DNA of 64,000 bases from Melampsora larici-populina 98AG31 (Eukaryota > Basidiomycota > Pucciniomycetes > Pucciniales > Melampsoraceae): assembly GCF_000204055.1 (NCBI RefSeq), contig NW_006768770.1, positions 1,689,589 to 1,753,588 on the forward strand, given 5' to 3'. Below, in pieces: positions 1 to 12,065 of this stretch. Every line of letters begins with the position of its first letter. Position 1 is the first letter of the stretch. The position numbers and the translations under genes are program-made. Under the pieces are notes generated by a model. That model was not told the origin of the DNA, did no database searches, and saw only the letters and a list, made by a program, of their open reading frames with translations.

Positions 1-792
1 CTTGTTGAGTCAAACGGACTGGGTAGGAGCTGATTTTTATTTATCGTAGTTACTAGTAGTTGTAAATCATAGGATGAAAGCAGGATAGGGACGAATTTTG
101 ATTATAGAATGTGGGATACTCTCCTCAACATCCGCCCACCCATTTATATACATATCCAAATAAAAGCAGTTTTTTTTTGTTTTGTTATTGTTTTTTTTCT
201 GTCTTTTTTTTGGATACGGGATACGTTGTTGTTTTTTCGTTGAAGAGGAGGAAGTTGAAACTTTAAGAAGGAAACAAAAAGAAATGAATCAAAACAACCA
301 GTTGAAAGCAATTTCATCATGATTTGTTTTATGGCAGTCCTCTTGAAATACAAACAGAATTAGATCCTATCATTCTTGTTTTCCATATTTTTACCTTACT
401 TGATTTATTTGTTTTTTTTGGTTATTCTTATGAAGCAAAGAAATAAATTATTTAAAGGGGTCTTTTATGGAGCTTTCCTTGATCGCAGTACATCACTTGT
501 TGGATTCCAAGATTAAAACAATTTGAGGAATCGACATATCTTGATAAATAGTCAAGTTCAACTTAGGCCCTGTTTGGTATGGCGTTCAGCGTTTATAAAT
601 GCGTTGGAGTCCGACTCGCATTTTGGATGGGCAGATTTCAGTCGAATCCGACAGACGGGTAGAGCGCCGGGCCGTGAACCCGTGCGTAGCCCTGTCGTGC
701 TTTTGAAATTCAAGCTGAGCTTCGTTTAACTTTTGCTCTTGCTTGCCATTCGCATTCATCATCGACCTCTAATCTCATCAAATCTGGCCAAC
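1..792. other. Intergenic region upstream of the peptidyl-tRNA hydrolase gene
   Basis: No convincing coding frame is visible; the stretch is rich in T runs (around 170-240 and 405-420). At about 564-580 there is a GGCCCTGTTTGG-type motif preceded by TTA, which resembles one end of a PIF/Harbinger-like MITE, but no matching opposite end was found nearby. Confidence 0.5.
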
Positions 793-1829
793 ATGTCTCG
801 CTCCATCGTGCTAGCGGCCCTAGGAAACTATAGTTACCCACTCACCCGCCATTCAGTAAATCAATTTCACTCTTTCCACTCTAATTCCTTCTCGGATTAA
901 ACGGGCATATTGAACTCCCATCGATCACCGTCATATATGTTGTGCCCAAAGGCTGGTCTGCGGATTGGATACCCGATTTTCGATCAGTTTCAAATCAACT
1001 CAATTAAGATCATTCCTGCTGACCGATACCTCTCATCCATATTTCAACTGTTCTTTGTTTGTTTCAATGGTACTTGCATCTAAACTCGAAGATCGCTCAA
1101 GTGGTTACACATAATCTTCATAATCTACTCAATGAGTTTCATAGTACTGGAATCGATCCAGGTCTCAAACCTTTCGAGTTATCTGTCCCGATCAAACCAG
1201 ACTCACGAAGCTTTTCTCTGAGGTCGGCCCAAGAACATGGCCAGTTTACACACGATTTGAAACTGTCCAAACCACAACATCTATGGATCTCTCGCCATAA
1301 ATTCCATCGGACTCGGACGCCTTTTAGTGTCATGAAAGGATCCCCTGAGAGTGAAGCACCGGCTATAAGGGACGAGTTAACACTACATCTCATCAAACCT
1401 CGAGCACTGATGAACGTTCTTGGACCTTTTGTTCATGATTATCATTCCAACGTATTTCGATCACAACCAGATACCAAACTAATACTCCTTCATGACGACC
1501 TTGATCTTCAACCACTAGCTGTTAGACGAAGAAGTCCACACAAATCCCTCAAGCCTTATGGACATAACGGTCTACGCTCTGTGCTTTCAGCTGTACCTTC
1601 TCCGCGTCATAAATTAATCCATACCATTGGTATTGGAATCGGACGAGATCCAGATAATACGAGTAAGGATAGTAGTGCAGTTGGAAATTGGGTGATGAGC
1701 CCATTGAAACGTGCCGAGATTGAAGCTTGTAGTTGGGTATCTGAAGATAGTCAGAATGCAAGCCCTCATTATGGTACTGTGGTGAAAGAGGTCTGGGATA
1801 ATGTACGGAATTTGATGCGGATGCCATGA
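793..1829 (+). CDS. Peptidyl-tRNA hydrolase (Pth1 family), two exons
   Basis: Cleaves the ester bond of peptidyl-tRNA released from stalled ribosomes, recycling tRNA; the eukaryotic Pth1 type often acts in mitochondria. Exons 793-855 and 1092-1829, with a phase-0 intron from GTAAAT to a CGAAG acceptor, give 266 residues. The start ATG at 793 is supported because exon 1 encodes the family's N-terminal signature: Asn12 in ALGNYSY and His20 in TRHS. Exon 2 carries KPRALMN (Asn129), the HDDLDL motif (Asp156) and GHNGLRS (Asn180), then IGIGR. These match the catalytic and binding set Asn10/His20/Asn68/Asp93/Asn114 of the E. coli enzyme. An insertion of roughly 35-40 residues (about 80-115) lies before the KPRALMN strand, as in other fungal relatives. 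The acceptor was chosen because it restores the frame directly after TRHS; it was not confirmed by transcript data. Confidence 0.9.
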
Positions 1830-3733
1830 GATTGGTGTACTTATCAGGTTGAACCCTTTTAATACGGTGATATCTGAAATTGATGATTTTGTATATTTCC
1901 CGAGGGTTTACAAAGTTTTTGAGTTTCAAGGCAATTATCATCATGTTACGGGAAGCACATACATGAACTGCACTGCAGACTTGTAATTGAGAATCATTGA
2001 ATCATTGTCAATTGAAGTATGTACAACAGCCTCCATAGCAGAGCAAATGATCACATCTTTTCAGCATGGTGATTAAAATTTTCCTGTTTGGTAATCCAAA
2101 AACAAAATCAGAATGCTGGAAGTGCTTCTTTGAAATGTATGATTTTTTTAGTGTTCAATGATTCATGTGCCATGAGTTGCCATTGATCATTTTTTCTGGT
2201 TGGTAACAGAGTAAATTGATTTCTTATTGGATCTAGTTATGAATTATTATCCCCTTTCTGAGAAAGCAAAAGTAAATGTTCATCATTATCAACACTTGAA
2301 ACCAACAGAACAAAAATGTATCATGGGTCTATGACATTTTGCACATTTCTTATACACCAAACCATGTATTGTGTTACTATTGGAGGTACACATTGGATTT
2401 TTGCATACTTGGAGACTGCAGTCATTCTTTTAAAGCTTGTCCCTCCAGCAACAGGTTAAGTGTTTATAACCTGACTTTACAGGACAATACCTCAAAACTG
2501 TAGGTAAAATCCTGAGATGATTTTGTGATCCCAAAAGTCATATTGTAGGACATTGGAACCGTTCATTAAGTTTTTGACGCCTCAATTCCTTGATTTTGAA
2601 ATTGTTTAAGGAGATAAGCTTTACAAGAATGACTGTAGGTAAAGGAAAAAAGTTTATGATCATTATCAATTAATACTTGTCAAATCAATTAGCATAAATG
2701 ACTTTGATGTGATTTGAAGCAATGAAGATCTATCACACTTTATACCATTGAAGTGGTATCTGGGGCGTTGGATACATATTTCACTGCATTGATTAGACAC
2801 AGGTCACAAGGATTCTGCAATTTTTTCTTGGCATGGATGGTGGGAAATATGAAGCATATGACAGTAAGTTCTTTTGTCTAAGTCTATTTTGAAAGAGTTT
2901 TCAACTGTGGTCTTGATCCTTTCTGTTTGTGACCTTCAAATGACCCTCAAATCAATAGCAAGTTATATTTCCTGCTTCAAAGTTGATAAAGAATAGAACT
3001 CAATCTTTTTGTGTATATGGCTACTTTGGTTTTGTCTCCTTTTTCTTGTCTTTGTTTTGATTGTCAGAGTTTTGGATTTGTTATTTTCCTGGTCCTTTTC
3101 TGGTAAGAATTTATATACTGAATGAGGGGTTTCTTGAGTCTCCTGCGGTAGATTCTAGATATGTAATAGAAAACTTGGGTTCTGATTGAATAAAACTGCG
3201 TGAGGATGGAGAAGAAAGGGGCATATGAAATCAAGTTCTTATTCTAAATCTATAGCTCATTTTGTAGAAGATGCATGTGTTGTTATTCCCCTGGACGAAA
3301 ATGGTGCAACTGAAGCGGAATTTGATAGATATACTCTGATATACTTGGTTTGAAGAATGGGAAGCACATCACTGCTTTTGGATTGGCAAGTGGTGTGAGT
3401 CGATGACTGAAATGATTTGCATTGCTTTTGGAATGACATTTTTTATTTCAAAGGGTTTCGGTTTCAATTCTCATCGTGATGGCTGTGATGGTCCATGGGT
3501 GGTTGTTGTTGTTTCATTATTTGTTGTTGTTGTCCTTTTTCAAGAGTTAATTCCAAGTCTCCTGAGCAGTTACCACTGACCAGTAACTATAACTTAAGCT
3601 GTCCTTAACTACAATCAGACTTGGACCTTTCTTCCTTTATTCACTCAAACTCAAACTCATTCTTCTACTTCCACCGATAACTTATCATCATTTGACTTGT
3701 TATTCTTTTTCTTTCTTTCTTTCTTTCTTTCTC
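1830..3733. other. Intergenic region, no gene seen
   Basis: AT-rich sequence without a supportable coding frame between the end of the peptidyl-tRNA hydrolase gene and the FHA-protein gene. A (CTTT)n microsatellite, about 3707-3731, lies immediately before the FHA gene's ATG and would be in its 5' UTR. Confidence 0.5.
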
Positions 3734-5771
3734 ATGTCATCAGAACCAGATAATTCATCTTCTTATCTTCGTCACCATCGATCTATTGAAAATACATTCG
3801 AACATCACTCTCAAAGAAACATGACCACAGTTTCTTTCACGCCCTCAAATGGTGATACTCGTACGATCTCATCGTCAGTCTTCACATCAACTCTCTGTCC
3901 TACCAATCCCATCCAAGTCATCTTTGAGTATCTGTCTCAATTATTCACTTTGCCTGCTCTAGACCTCCTAATGGAGCCCCGATCATCATCGGTCGTGCTT
4001 CTAACCTCAAAACACTTCCGCTTCCTCACCCTAATCATCCGACAAGTCATAACTTGATCTTCAATTGTCCAGTCATGAGTAAGACTCATGCTGAGCTCAC
4101 TTGGATACAACATCAGGTCTGTGATGTGATTTTCTGTGACACCAACTTGATCTCACATCTCTGAGATTTTGACTCTTGAAGCCTTTCATCAAAGATACTG
4201 GATCTACTCACGGTACTTGGGTCAAGAGCAATGGGTCACTCTTACGTCTCAAGCCTGATCGTCCCCACAAAGTAAAATTATTCTGTTTTATTATTCCTTT
4301 TCATCAATTCCCATTCGTGAGACTCATGACGATCTGCTTTTGTCTATATTAGCTCGAAAACGGGATGGCGATTCGATTCGGAAAGATCATTGGTACCGGT
4401 CCACAGAATGATCGTGAAAGACACTACCCGGTTGAAGTCACAGTGAAGATTTCCAAACCGAGTGGCACCTATGGCTTGACCGACCAGCTTTTGACTTCAT
4501 CGGATGAGTTGTCAGAGAATGAAGCCGAAGAAGCAGGAAAAGACGATGAAGAAGAAGAAAAAAGTGCTATTGTTGACCCACAAATCGGATCTCATGAAGA
4601 GCTTGCCCTTCGTCGTCAATATCTTACTCACGATCATTCCGGTTCAGTCCATTCTCATTCTGATAGTGAAGAAGAAGTTTCTGAGGAGGAGGAAGAAAAC
4701 TCACAAGACCAACGCGACAGTGAGTCTGGTGAGGCCGAGGAAGAGGAGGATGACGAGGATGAAGGCCGAAACGCCGAAGATAGCATGATCACAAACCCAC
4801 TCTCTGAGCAGTTAACCGAGGATCATGTGGCTACTTTGGCTGGTGACGCTCACGAGGACACTGATCGATCTTCATCTGTGAATGAAGACAAACTTTTGAT
4901 GGATGAGAGCCTTTATATGGCCGATCACCCGGTCGACATCGACTCCTCAAAATCTGAGTCTCACCACAGCAACATCTTGAGCGTTGTCGATCATGAACAA
5001 GATATCCAATCCGACCACTCAATTGTAGGAGTCGAAGCCAACGCTATCCACGGATCTCAACCGCACACTCTCCCACCCGATGACCAAAACATAGTCATCT
5101 CCGAGAGTCAGAAGATTGATGAAACGCAACTCATAGCGACTTTTGAACAACCTCCTTTATCCAATGCGCAATCTAAATCTACCGATCTTCCAGGACACGC
5201 AGACCCGGTAAATGTTAGCCTCTCAACCAGCCCGACGGATAGCAACGAATCCCGCACGGCATCTCAGCAGGCTGAGCGTACGCTTCCTCATTCACCACGT
5301 CCGATCATTCCGATCCGACGAATGCCTCGAGCTGAGGAGCAACTCCTCAATCCTCGATCTGTCGAAGAAAGATCTAAGATTTCGACTGGAATACAAACTG
5401 ACCTCATGGCCAATGGTCAAATTCAAAAACCAACATCGGACGATGTCTTACGGCCTAGGATCCGATACCAATCAGATGGAACTTTTACTACTTTTGCTGT
5501 TGATTATCATATGACATCAATACGTTGCAAGAGAGGAAGAGAAGAAGACAAAGCACCGATGAAGACATCTGAAGATAGTGACGAAAAAACTGAGGATGAA
5601 GCAGTTGAGATTGCTCAAGAGAAAGAAGAAGTGGAAGTGGAAGTGGAAGAGGATCGTGTACCCAAGAGACGTAAATTGGCAGGTTTCATCCCATCTGTGA
5701 AATCATTGGCTATCTTTGCTCTAGGTGGTGTGGCTACTGTTGCTGGGATTTTAGCCTTTGAAGATATTTGA
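3734..5771 (+). CDS. Tail-anchored FHA-domain protein, four exons
   Basis: FHA domains bind phosphothreonine peptides. Exons 3734-3927, 3963-4116, 4182-4271 and 4353-5771 give 618 residues. The domain spans about residues 58-160: PPNGAPIIIGR (Arg76), SKTHAEL (Ser104, His107), then DTGSTHGTW (121-129) and LENGMAIRFG, the conserved phosphopeptide-binding loops. The middle (about 170-500) is acidic and Ser/Glu-rich, probably disordered. A basic KRRK patch precedes a C-terminal hydrophobic segment (about 590-613), so the protein is predicted to be tail-anchored, like the SLMAP/Far9-Far10 type, although no clear coiled coil is visible. Intron 1 would be only 35 nt, which is unusually short; the alternative is an unrecognised splice choice there. 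ATG 3821 is an in-frame alternative start. The FHA call is strong; the cellular role is inference. Confidence 0.85.
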
Positions 5772-6677
5772 AGATCTATAATCGGTTGTTTGCAATATCG
5801 AAGGATTATCATTCAAATAGGGAAAATGAATTTGACTATATTTGTTGTACATGTAAAAAAAGCTCAAGGGTTCCATTTTTTCTTATCTGCATAGTTTTAA
5901 GCGTGTATGTGTCTTTGTTGTTGAGGGATGAAGTGCAATTAGTTTTGAATTGTTGTATTGTTCTAATTGTACGTGATCCGATGATTTTTTTTCTGGTTTA
6001 TTGGTCTGACATATTAGACGAGATGAAGACTGATGTTTGAAATTCTATTCCACACATTCTCAAACATTGGATCAAGAGAAAGTTGCTATATCATTTTTTC
6101 AGTTGGTTTATATTTTTGTTATATTACTACATACATGATGTTGTGGGATTATTTGTTTGAAAGGAGATTTGGCATGTAAGAAAATATGATTTATGATTGA
6201 GCGTTGAGTTAAATAGCAGTAAGCAGAGAGGCACTGCCAAGACGCTGACACATGATACAGATGATACCTCCTTAACCAAATTGAAAGAATTTCAAGGAAG
6301 TGATTGCAAAGAGTATTATAAATCCATCAGCCCTGGTGCTGACCTGGGTAAATTATGTAATTCCAAACAGGCACAAATCACAGTCAAGTGGCTTGAAAAG
6401 GCTTTGTAGTCCCTCTTTGTTTAGTAAGTTGTAGAAGCCTAGAATCAAGTAGACCTTGTAAATTTCTTGAAAAGCCAATCAAGATGAAAAGAATTTGCAA
6501 AAACGGATGAAGTGCTGTTGTTTCCTTCAAGCAAGAGTAAGAAAAATTACCTTTAGATAGTATACACTGTCACCAATGATATTTCAAAAGACTTTCTAAA
6601 ACATGTGTCAAAGATATTGGTAATTGTTGTTAAAAGTGTGGCTCCAAAAAATCATGTACAAAAGGTTGTACCTCTCA

Positions 6678-6908
6678 TCAGGCAGGGGAAAACAATCTCC
6701 TCAGGAGAAAGACCATACACAAATATGTGACTGCATGTGCAACCTTGGGAAAAGCCATGATGAGGTGTGAATTTGTTTTAAACAATCTATCATAAAAAGT
6801 CAAGGGTTTGAAGATATGTGGGTGCACCAATTTCCTCCTTGGTGATGATTTTGAAAATATAGCAGGCCTTGCCCAGACGTTGCAGTCCATTGTTCTTGCT
6901 TCTTGCAC
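6678..6908 (-). pseudogene. Fragment resembling exon 1 of the secreted protein at 9210-12065
   Basis: The minus-strand translation contains NVWARPAIFSKSSPRRKL. Exon 1 of the neighbouring secreted protein contains NVWRSPSIFSQTSPRRRI, so 12 of the 18 aligned positions are identical. No signal peptide precedes the fragment and the frame does not continue into a second exon. I read it as a decayed paralogue fragment; the similarity is short and was judged by eye. Confidence 0.45.
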
Positions 6909-7241
6909 ATCACTCTCACTTGATCTAATGTTTTGTGATGCTAGAGAATGAAATGTGATTTGAGTTGAGCATGAGAATCAGAATGTACCATTGTAAGTTA
7001 TAAATGGACAAAGATTGTGGCATATATTTCTTGCAGGGTTTTTTAGTGGATGATGAATACAATCTTCAGATGAGATGATTTTCCTGGACTCATTCTCACT
7101 CAATCCATCTCTTCTTATTCTTGTGCCAATATCTAACATTTTTGTTGTGCTGAAACATTTACAAGATAATATGAAACAGGTGATATATGATATGACATTT
7201 TAATTTGAAATTGAAATTGAATCACATTCCAAAAAACCATC

Positions 7242-7562
7242 CTACCTCAAAATTTGAGACCTGCTTTGTCTCATGTTTATGTCCTTCCTTTTCCAGTCTC
7301 CCAGGGCCGGACCTTTGAATACCTGGTTTCCATCACAAGCTCTTGACTTGCATTCACTCTTGTAAAGCTTTTTCTTACAGCCCTCAAAATTGTCAATCAA
7401 AGATTTAAGGAGCCAAAACCTAATGAAACTTTCCAATGGTGTGTGTCTTTTGAGATTACTATAAAATCTCAGGATTTCATCTATAATTTTAAGGCAATGT
7501 CCTGTAAAAAATGAGGTTATGAACACTCTGTTTTGCTGGAGGTCATGCTTTGCAAGCATCAA
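7242..7562 (-). pseudogene. Possible decayed fragment of the same secreted-protein family
   Basis: An open stretch of 106 residues includes TGHCLKIIDEILRFY, which loosely matches TGLQGMMGEILQRY in the C-terminal half of the 9210-12065 protein. Hydrophobic spacing before it is also similar. No start, signal sequence or splice context was found. Weak call; it may be chance. Confidence 0.25.
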
Positions 7563-9209
7563 TGTATGTGATCAACAAGGAATGACAATCAACCCTGTCA
7601 ATTTGGATGATCAGCCACATTCCATAGGGCTAGATTCCCATCAAGCTGGTGGGGCCCTGATTTCACATCATTGCATGATACCATAATGCACAGGGTTTTG
7701 GGGGAAGGGATCACATGTTATCACTTTGCATGTTTTTTTCCATTACTGAATGCTGTTTTTGTGTGTTTGAAGTGTGGGATTTTCCTGAGTCATATTCTCT
7801 ATCAGCATAGCTTTTATCTTAAAGTATGGTTTTGTTTTCACTCTGCTACTGCCGTTTAGTTCCAGAGAGTGGATCTTGATGATGGGATTAGATATCCCAA
7901 GGGCTAAAAATCAAGGAACAGATAGCTACTTTTGAAATGTCCACTTCCTGTTGAGGATTGATAATCAATCTGAAATACCAGGTTACTAGTCCTTCACTGG
8001 AGTATACTGCAACTCATGGCATGTATTGGTTGTTTAGATAACAGAAAGCTCAAATTGTGTGTTGGTATCAAATAGTACATTCCAAATGGTAGGTCTGGTT
8101 GGTTGAGACTCTGCGGGGTCCCAGTTTATAGCCTGGGTAACAAAGATGGTACTTGGACTAGATGGCAGAATCCCTGTGGAGGAATCACATTGCCCTAGTC
8201 ACCATGCACCACCATCAAACATCTATCTCTGGTCATGGCACAACAACTGGGTTGGCCTTCTGGTTTATTCCGTTTCACTATGTCGGATTTTCATTGACTG
8301 TTGACAAGCACACATAATGCCCCTTTCCGCTGGTATGCTGATATTACTAAAATAAAAATCAAGGTGGGCCCTACCCACTACTCACTATGAGGAGACCCAA
8401 ACCAAGTTCTGGGAAGTTGCTTCACTGGGACTAGACAGTTTGTGTGATCAGGATCCTATCTTCACCTATCCTTTTCCCAGTGGAGCTACCCTCACACAAG
8501 TAATATGGAGTAAGACCTTTCCTATCCATTTATTTAGGAGCTGACTCCATAAAGGGCTTCATGGAACATAAGGGGTGATTCTCTACTGAGTATCCATTGA
8601 AAAGGGTTCTGAAAAATTGTATCTCATCACACAAACCTCTACTACTCTGATCTCAAAGCTTCACCTGGCTGTAAAGCAGTTGATGGAATACTAATGGGTT
8701 GTAGGAACTCCTTTGAGGGGATAGTTTTAAATCTTGACACATGGTTTACACATGAGCTAAGGTTCAAATGCTGGACATAATCTTTTGCTCACACCAATCC
8801 TGCGTCACTTGAATCATGGACCTGCATTGTTCTTTTTAATTCACAGGACCCCAAAAGAACGTATTGAGAGTAAAACCACTATACCTACACAGTTTTTTCC
8901 AATGAGCCACAAGGCATCATAAGTTCTATTGAATGTATTGTCAAGGGATATTTTACATTAGACTCCACATGTCACATTTGAAAATAAGGAGGCTGAGTAT
9001 TTACAAAAGCATGGATCCTATGTCACAGCTAGCTTCTGGTCACATAGGATATCTGTGGGTGTTGAGGATCAAGCTTTCAGATTGAATCTCATGAAAATAT
9101 AAATTGATTCCACATGTTTGCCTACAATTCTAAATCTCGAATATATTTAAGCATAATGGTAAATCATAAATCTCGTAACCCAAGTGATGTTTCACATTTT
9201 TGATCAGTG

Positions 9210-12065
9210 TTAATGATTACAGAGTGAGCACTTGAATTTGTGGTTTGTGAAGTAATTCTCAATCCACTTCTCTAAACCCCAAACTTTCTTTCCCATAAGG
9301 TCAAAATATTCTTTGAACATATGTGACCTTTCTCTCAAATCATGGGGCAGATCTTGAGACCATCTTCCAATATAGCCTCTTGCTATCAAGTGGTGTTCCA
9401 TTTGATGTCTCTGGCTCTGAAACAATATGTTCAAATAATGGACCTTGTGAATCTCAAGACCAACATGAGTTGCAACCAGGATTTCCCCTAACTTAAGTCC
9501 ATGAGATATTATTGGGTGTCTAGACAGAACTTTCTCACATTTCTGTACATCTGGACGATTGGCCAGCATAGCTAATTCTTTGAGACGAGATATGACCAGT
9601 GATGAGATCCAACTACTTGGGCATGTTAAATAGAGATTGGTATATTCTTCACCCCATTTGTTTTCAAATAATTGAATAGTTTCATTGTTAGGAAGAGTGA
9701 ACTTTCCCTTCATAATGTGTATCAACTCATTAACCTTTTCTGAAATCTCTTCTGCAAGTAGTGAACCTCAGTTTGTTTTCTTTGATGATAATTCCAGAAC
9801 AGTGGCAAAACGGACAAGTACTGGTAAGCATACCCCTTGCATGACTGCCCCTTCATTTATGACCCTATCTACAATGCTTGAGCTTTGACCCAACTTTTTG
9901 GAAGACATCAAGTAAAATGTAGCAAGTCTCTTTTCAAACTTTTCTTCAAAAATCCACTGAAGTTTTCTGTACTGGTCAGGTTCCTGTTTTACTATTGATA
10001 TCTCATGTAAGAGTATGTCCCAATCTTTGACCTTTTTATTTTTGAATAATGCCCATGGCTCCTCAATGTCCAACATTCTACAAACTTTTTGAATGGGATC
10101 AGATAGATGATCTTTAAATGTGGACCATTTTTTTGATATGCACCATTCATCATAAATTTGAACCAATGCACTGGTTCTCATGCATCCCTCATGCAAGTCC
10201 CTGAAGCCTACTTGATATCTTTGAAGTATCTCCCCCATCATTCCTTGAAGCCCAGTAACAAGTTTTCCTAAGTACCTAAGAGCAGCCATATTCAAATCCA
10301 TCCTCAACCCAGTTTGTTGGTTGTCTGAACGTAGAACTTTGTTCATAAATTCACATGCACATAATTCTGAATAGTCTTGTTCTTCTTCAGAATTTATTCC
10401 ATCAGTAACATCCAATAAGGTTGATGGTTTTGATGATTCTAGGCTTTCTACATTTCCACCTTTAGCAACATGACAAATTTTTGGTCCTTTTTTATGTTTA
10501 CTTCCTTTCTTATGCTTCTTGTAATCCTTTTTGGTAATCTTCGGGGACTCTTTAACAATTGGGATTTTAAAATCATTCTGGCTTTGGGTTTCACTTAACC
10601 CTGATATCCCAATTTCTTGCTCCTTTTCATTGGGTGTCTTACCAAGATCTTGTGACCTATCCTTCACAGTGGGTACCATGCTCATCAAGGTAGAATTAAC
10701 TTCATCATCAGTTCCTATGTGACTTTGAGGAATCTCATCTTTGGTGTAGAAATACTGTTCAGAAATCTCTGAAAACTTGTTCTTGGTGGTAGGAATTTTG
10801 TTGTCCATCTCATGGGGAATGGGAACTTCCCAAGTGGGAGTACTAACAGCCTTCCAATTATCTGAGTTCCTGGAGTCCTTTTTGGCTTCATCTTTTTCCA
10901 AGTCTATTTCTATTCCCTTTAAATCAGATCCATCACCATGCAAAGGGAGAATTTCAGTGAGCGGACGCAATATTGTTGGTTTTCCTTTGAGCTTGCTCCG
11001 CTGTGCATCTTGCAAACCTTTCGAGTTCACTTTGGAACCTGATGTTGGCAATGCAGACTTGATTATGGGAGGTCTGATAAATCCTTTTCCGTTGTCTTGT
11101 AATGACCTGGACTCATCTATAAGTTTATTGTTGTTATCTCCTGTAATACTCTTGTGCGAAGTCGTTCTTCTCGGATCTTTGGCTGACTCTATATTCTTTC
11201 CAGCGTTGGGTGGTTGAGCTTGGTGATTTTGCGCCAGCTTCCGGAGTTCTCCTTGCGCATCGCCATCACTCTCAGGGGTCGCATCAGCTTGTGGAAGAGT
11301 ATTATATCTCTTACCATTATATTTAACTTTGACATTCCTCTGCACCTGGTCTTTTGCAGGTAGATCAAAAATAAGTATACTAGCAACCAATTTCTCTCGT
11401 TCGGTGGTCGGACTGGTATACGTAATCTCGCTTGCATGCTTTTCATCTTTGGTCAGTGACGACGCAGACGCGATACTTGGCTTCAAACCTTCGGCTTGGA
11501 TCTTGGTCTCGCGGAATGTTTTGACCTCTACGGGAGAAGAATTGGGAGGTAGATGATCGTGGAGTGAGCTCTTTCCATCAGGAAGCTCAGTCAGCTGCTT
11601 TTCATACACATCAAATTGCGGCGAGAAGGTATTACTAGACGGTTTTTGTGGTGGAGTGAAGCAATCCCTGGAGTCGAATTAGAGTATCAAAGGATTATCC
11701 GGATATATCAATCAAGAGCAATCTGGCACATACCTTTCTCCCTTGTCTTGCAGAGGTTCTTCTGCTGTTTCAGGTCCTCTTCCGTTGAGCCTTGTGCCAG
11801 CAAAATCATACCCCGACTGCTGGATAATATCGTCAATAGATGAGTGAAAGAACGAAACGTCTCCAGCACTTCCTGAGTCAAAGATTCGTCTTCTTGGTGA
11901 TGTCTGGGAAAATATTGAGGGACTTCGCCATACATTGTACCCCGGACCTTCTTGTCCTTTAATATGGCCAACGGTCGTCTCAATTCTCTCGAGAGCCATG
12001 CAGCGCAAACAAGAACTTAATGAATATAAAAGCAAAATAAGTGGGGATAATGATAGTGTATGCAT
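9210..12065 (-). CDS. Large secreted protein of unknown family, with an internal in-frame stop or unrecognised intron
   Basis: Exon 1 (12065-11734) starts at the ATG that opens a signal peptide (MHTLSLSPLILLLYSLSSC). A consensus intron (11733-11668, GTATGT...CCAG, 66 nt) joins in phase 2 to exon 2, which is open to a TGA at 9768-9770: 743 residues. The same frame then reopens at once and runs 171+ residues to 9210, so the original protein was probably about 930 residues. Either the TGA is a disabling mutation or a small intron removes it; a 60-nt frame-preserving candidate (weak GTTTTG donor, TTGCAG acceptor) overlaps the stop. The middle is low-complexity with a basic patch (KKHKKGSKHKKGPK). 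The C-terminal half is helical-looking and better ordered. No domain recognised; a secreted pathogenicity-related role is possible but unproven. Confidence 0.6.
11668..11733 (-). other. Intron of the secreted-protein gene
   Basis: The minus-strand donor GTATGTG and acceptor ACTCCAG flank 66 nt. Splicing joins the signal-peptide exon in frame (phase 2, forming an Arg codon) to the long second exon, so the two open frames form one gene. Confidence 0.75.

Larger units (their letters stand above)
5772..9209. other. Long region without an intact gene; decayed sequence
   Basis: No intact reading frame is supported across about 3.4 kb. On the minus strand two short stretches (6678-6908 and 7242-7562) resemble pieces of the neighbouring secreted-protein gene, suggesting decayed relatives. 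Their order is inconsistent with one copy, so at least two degenerate copies or a rearrangement is implied. The rest shows nothing recognisable. Confidence 0.4.

Noticed and set aside
560..600. Possible left end of a PIF/Harbinger MITE (TTA then GGCCCTGTTTGG)
   Set aside because: No inverted partner was found in the surrounding kilobase, so an element cannot be supported.
4504..5514. Extra open frames overlapping the FHA protein on both strands
   Set aside because: They are shadows of the real frame, with biased low-complexity composition and no motifs.
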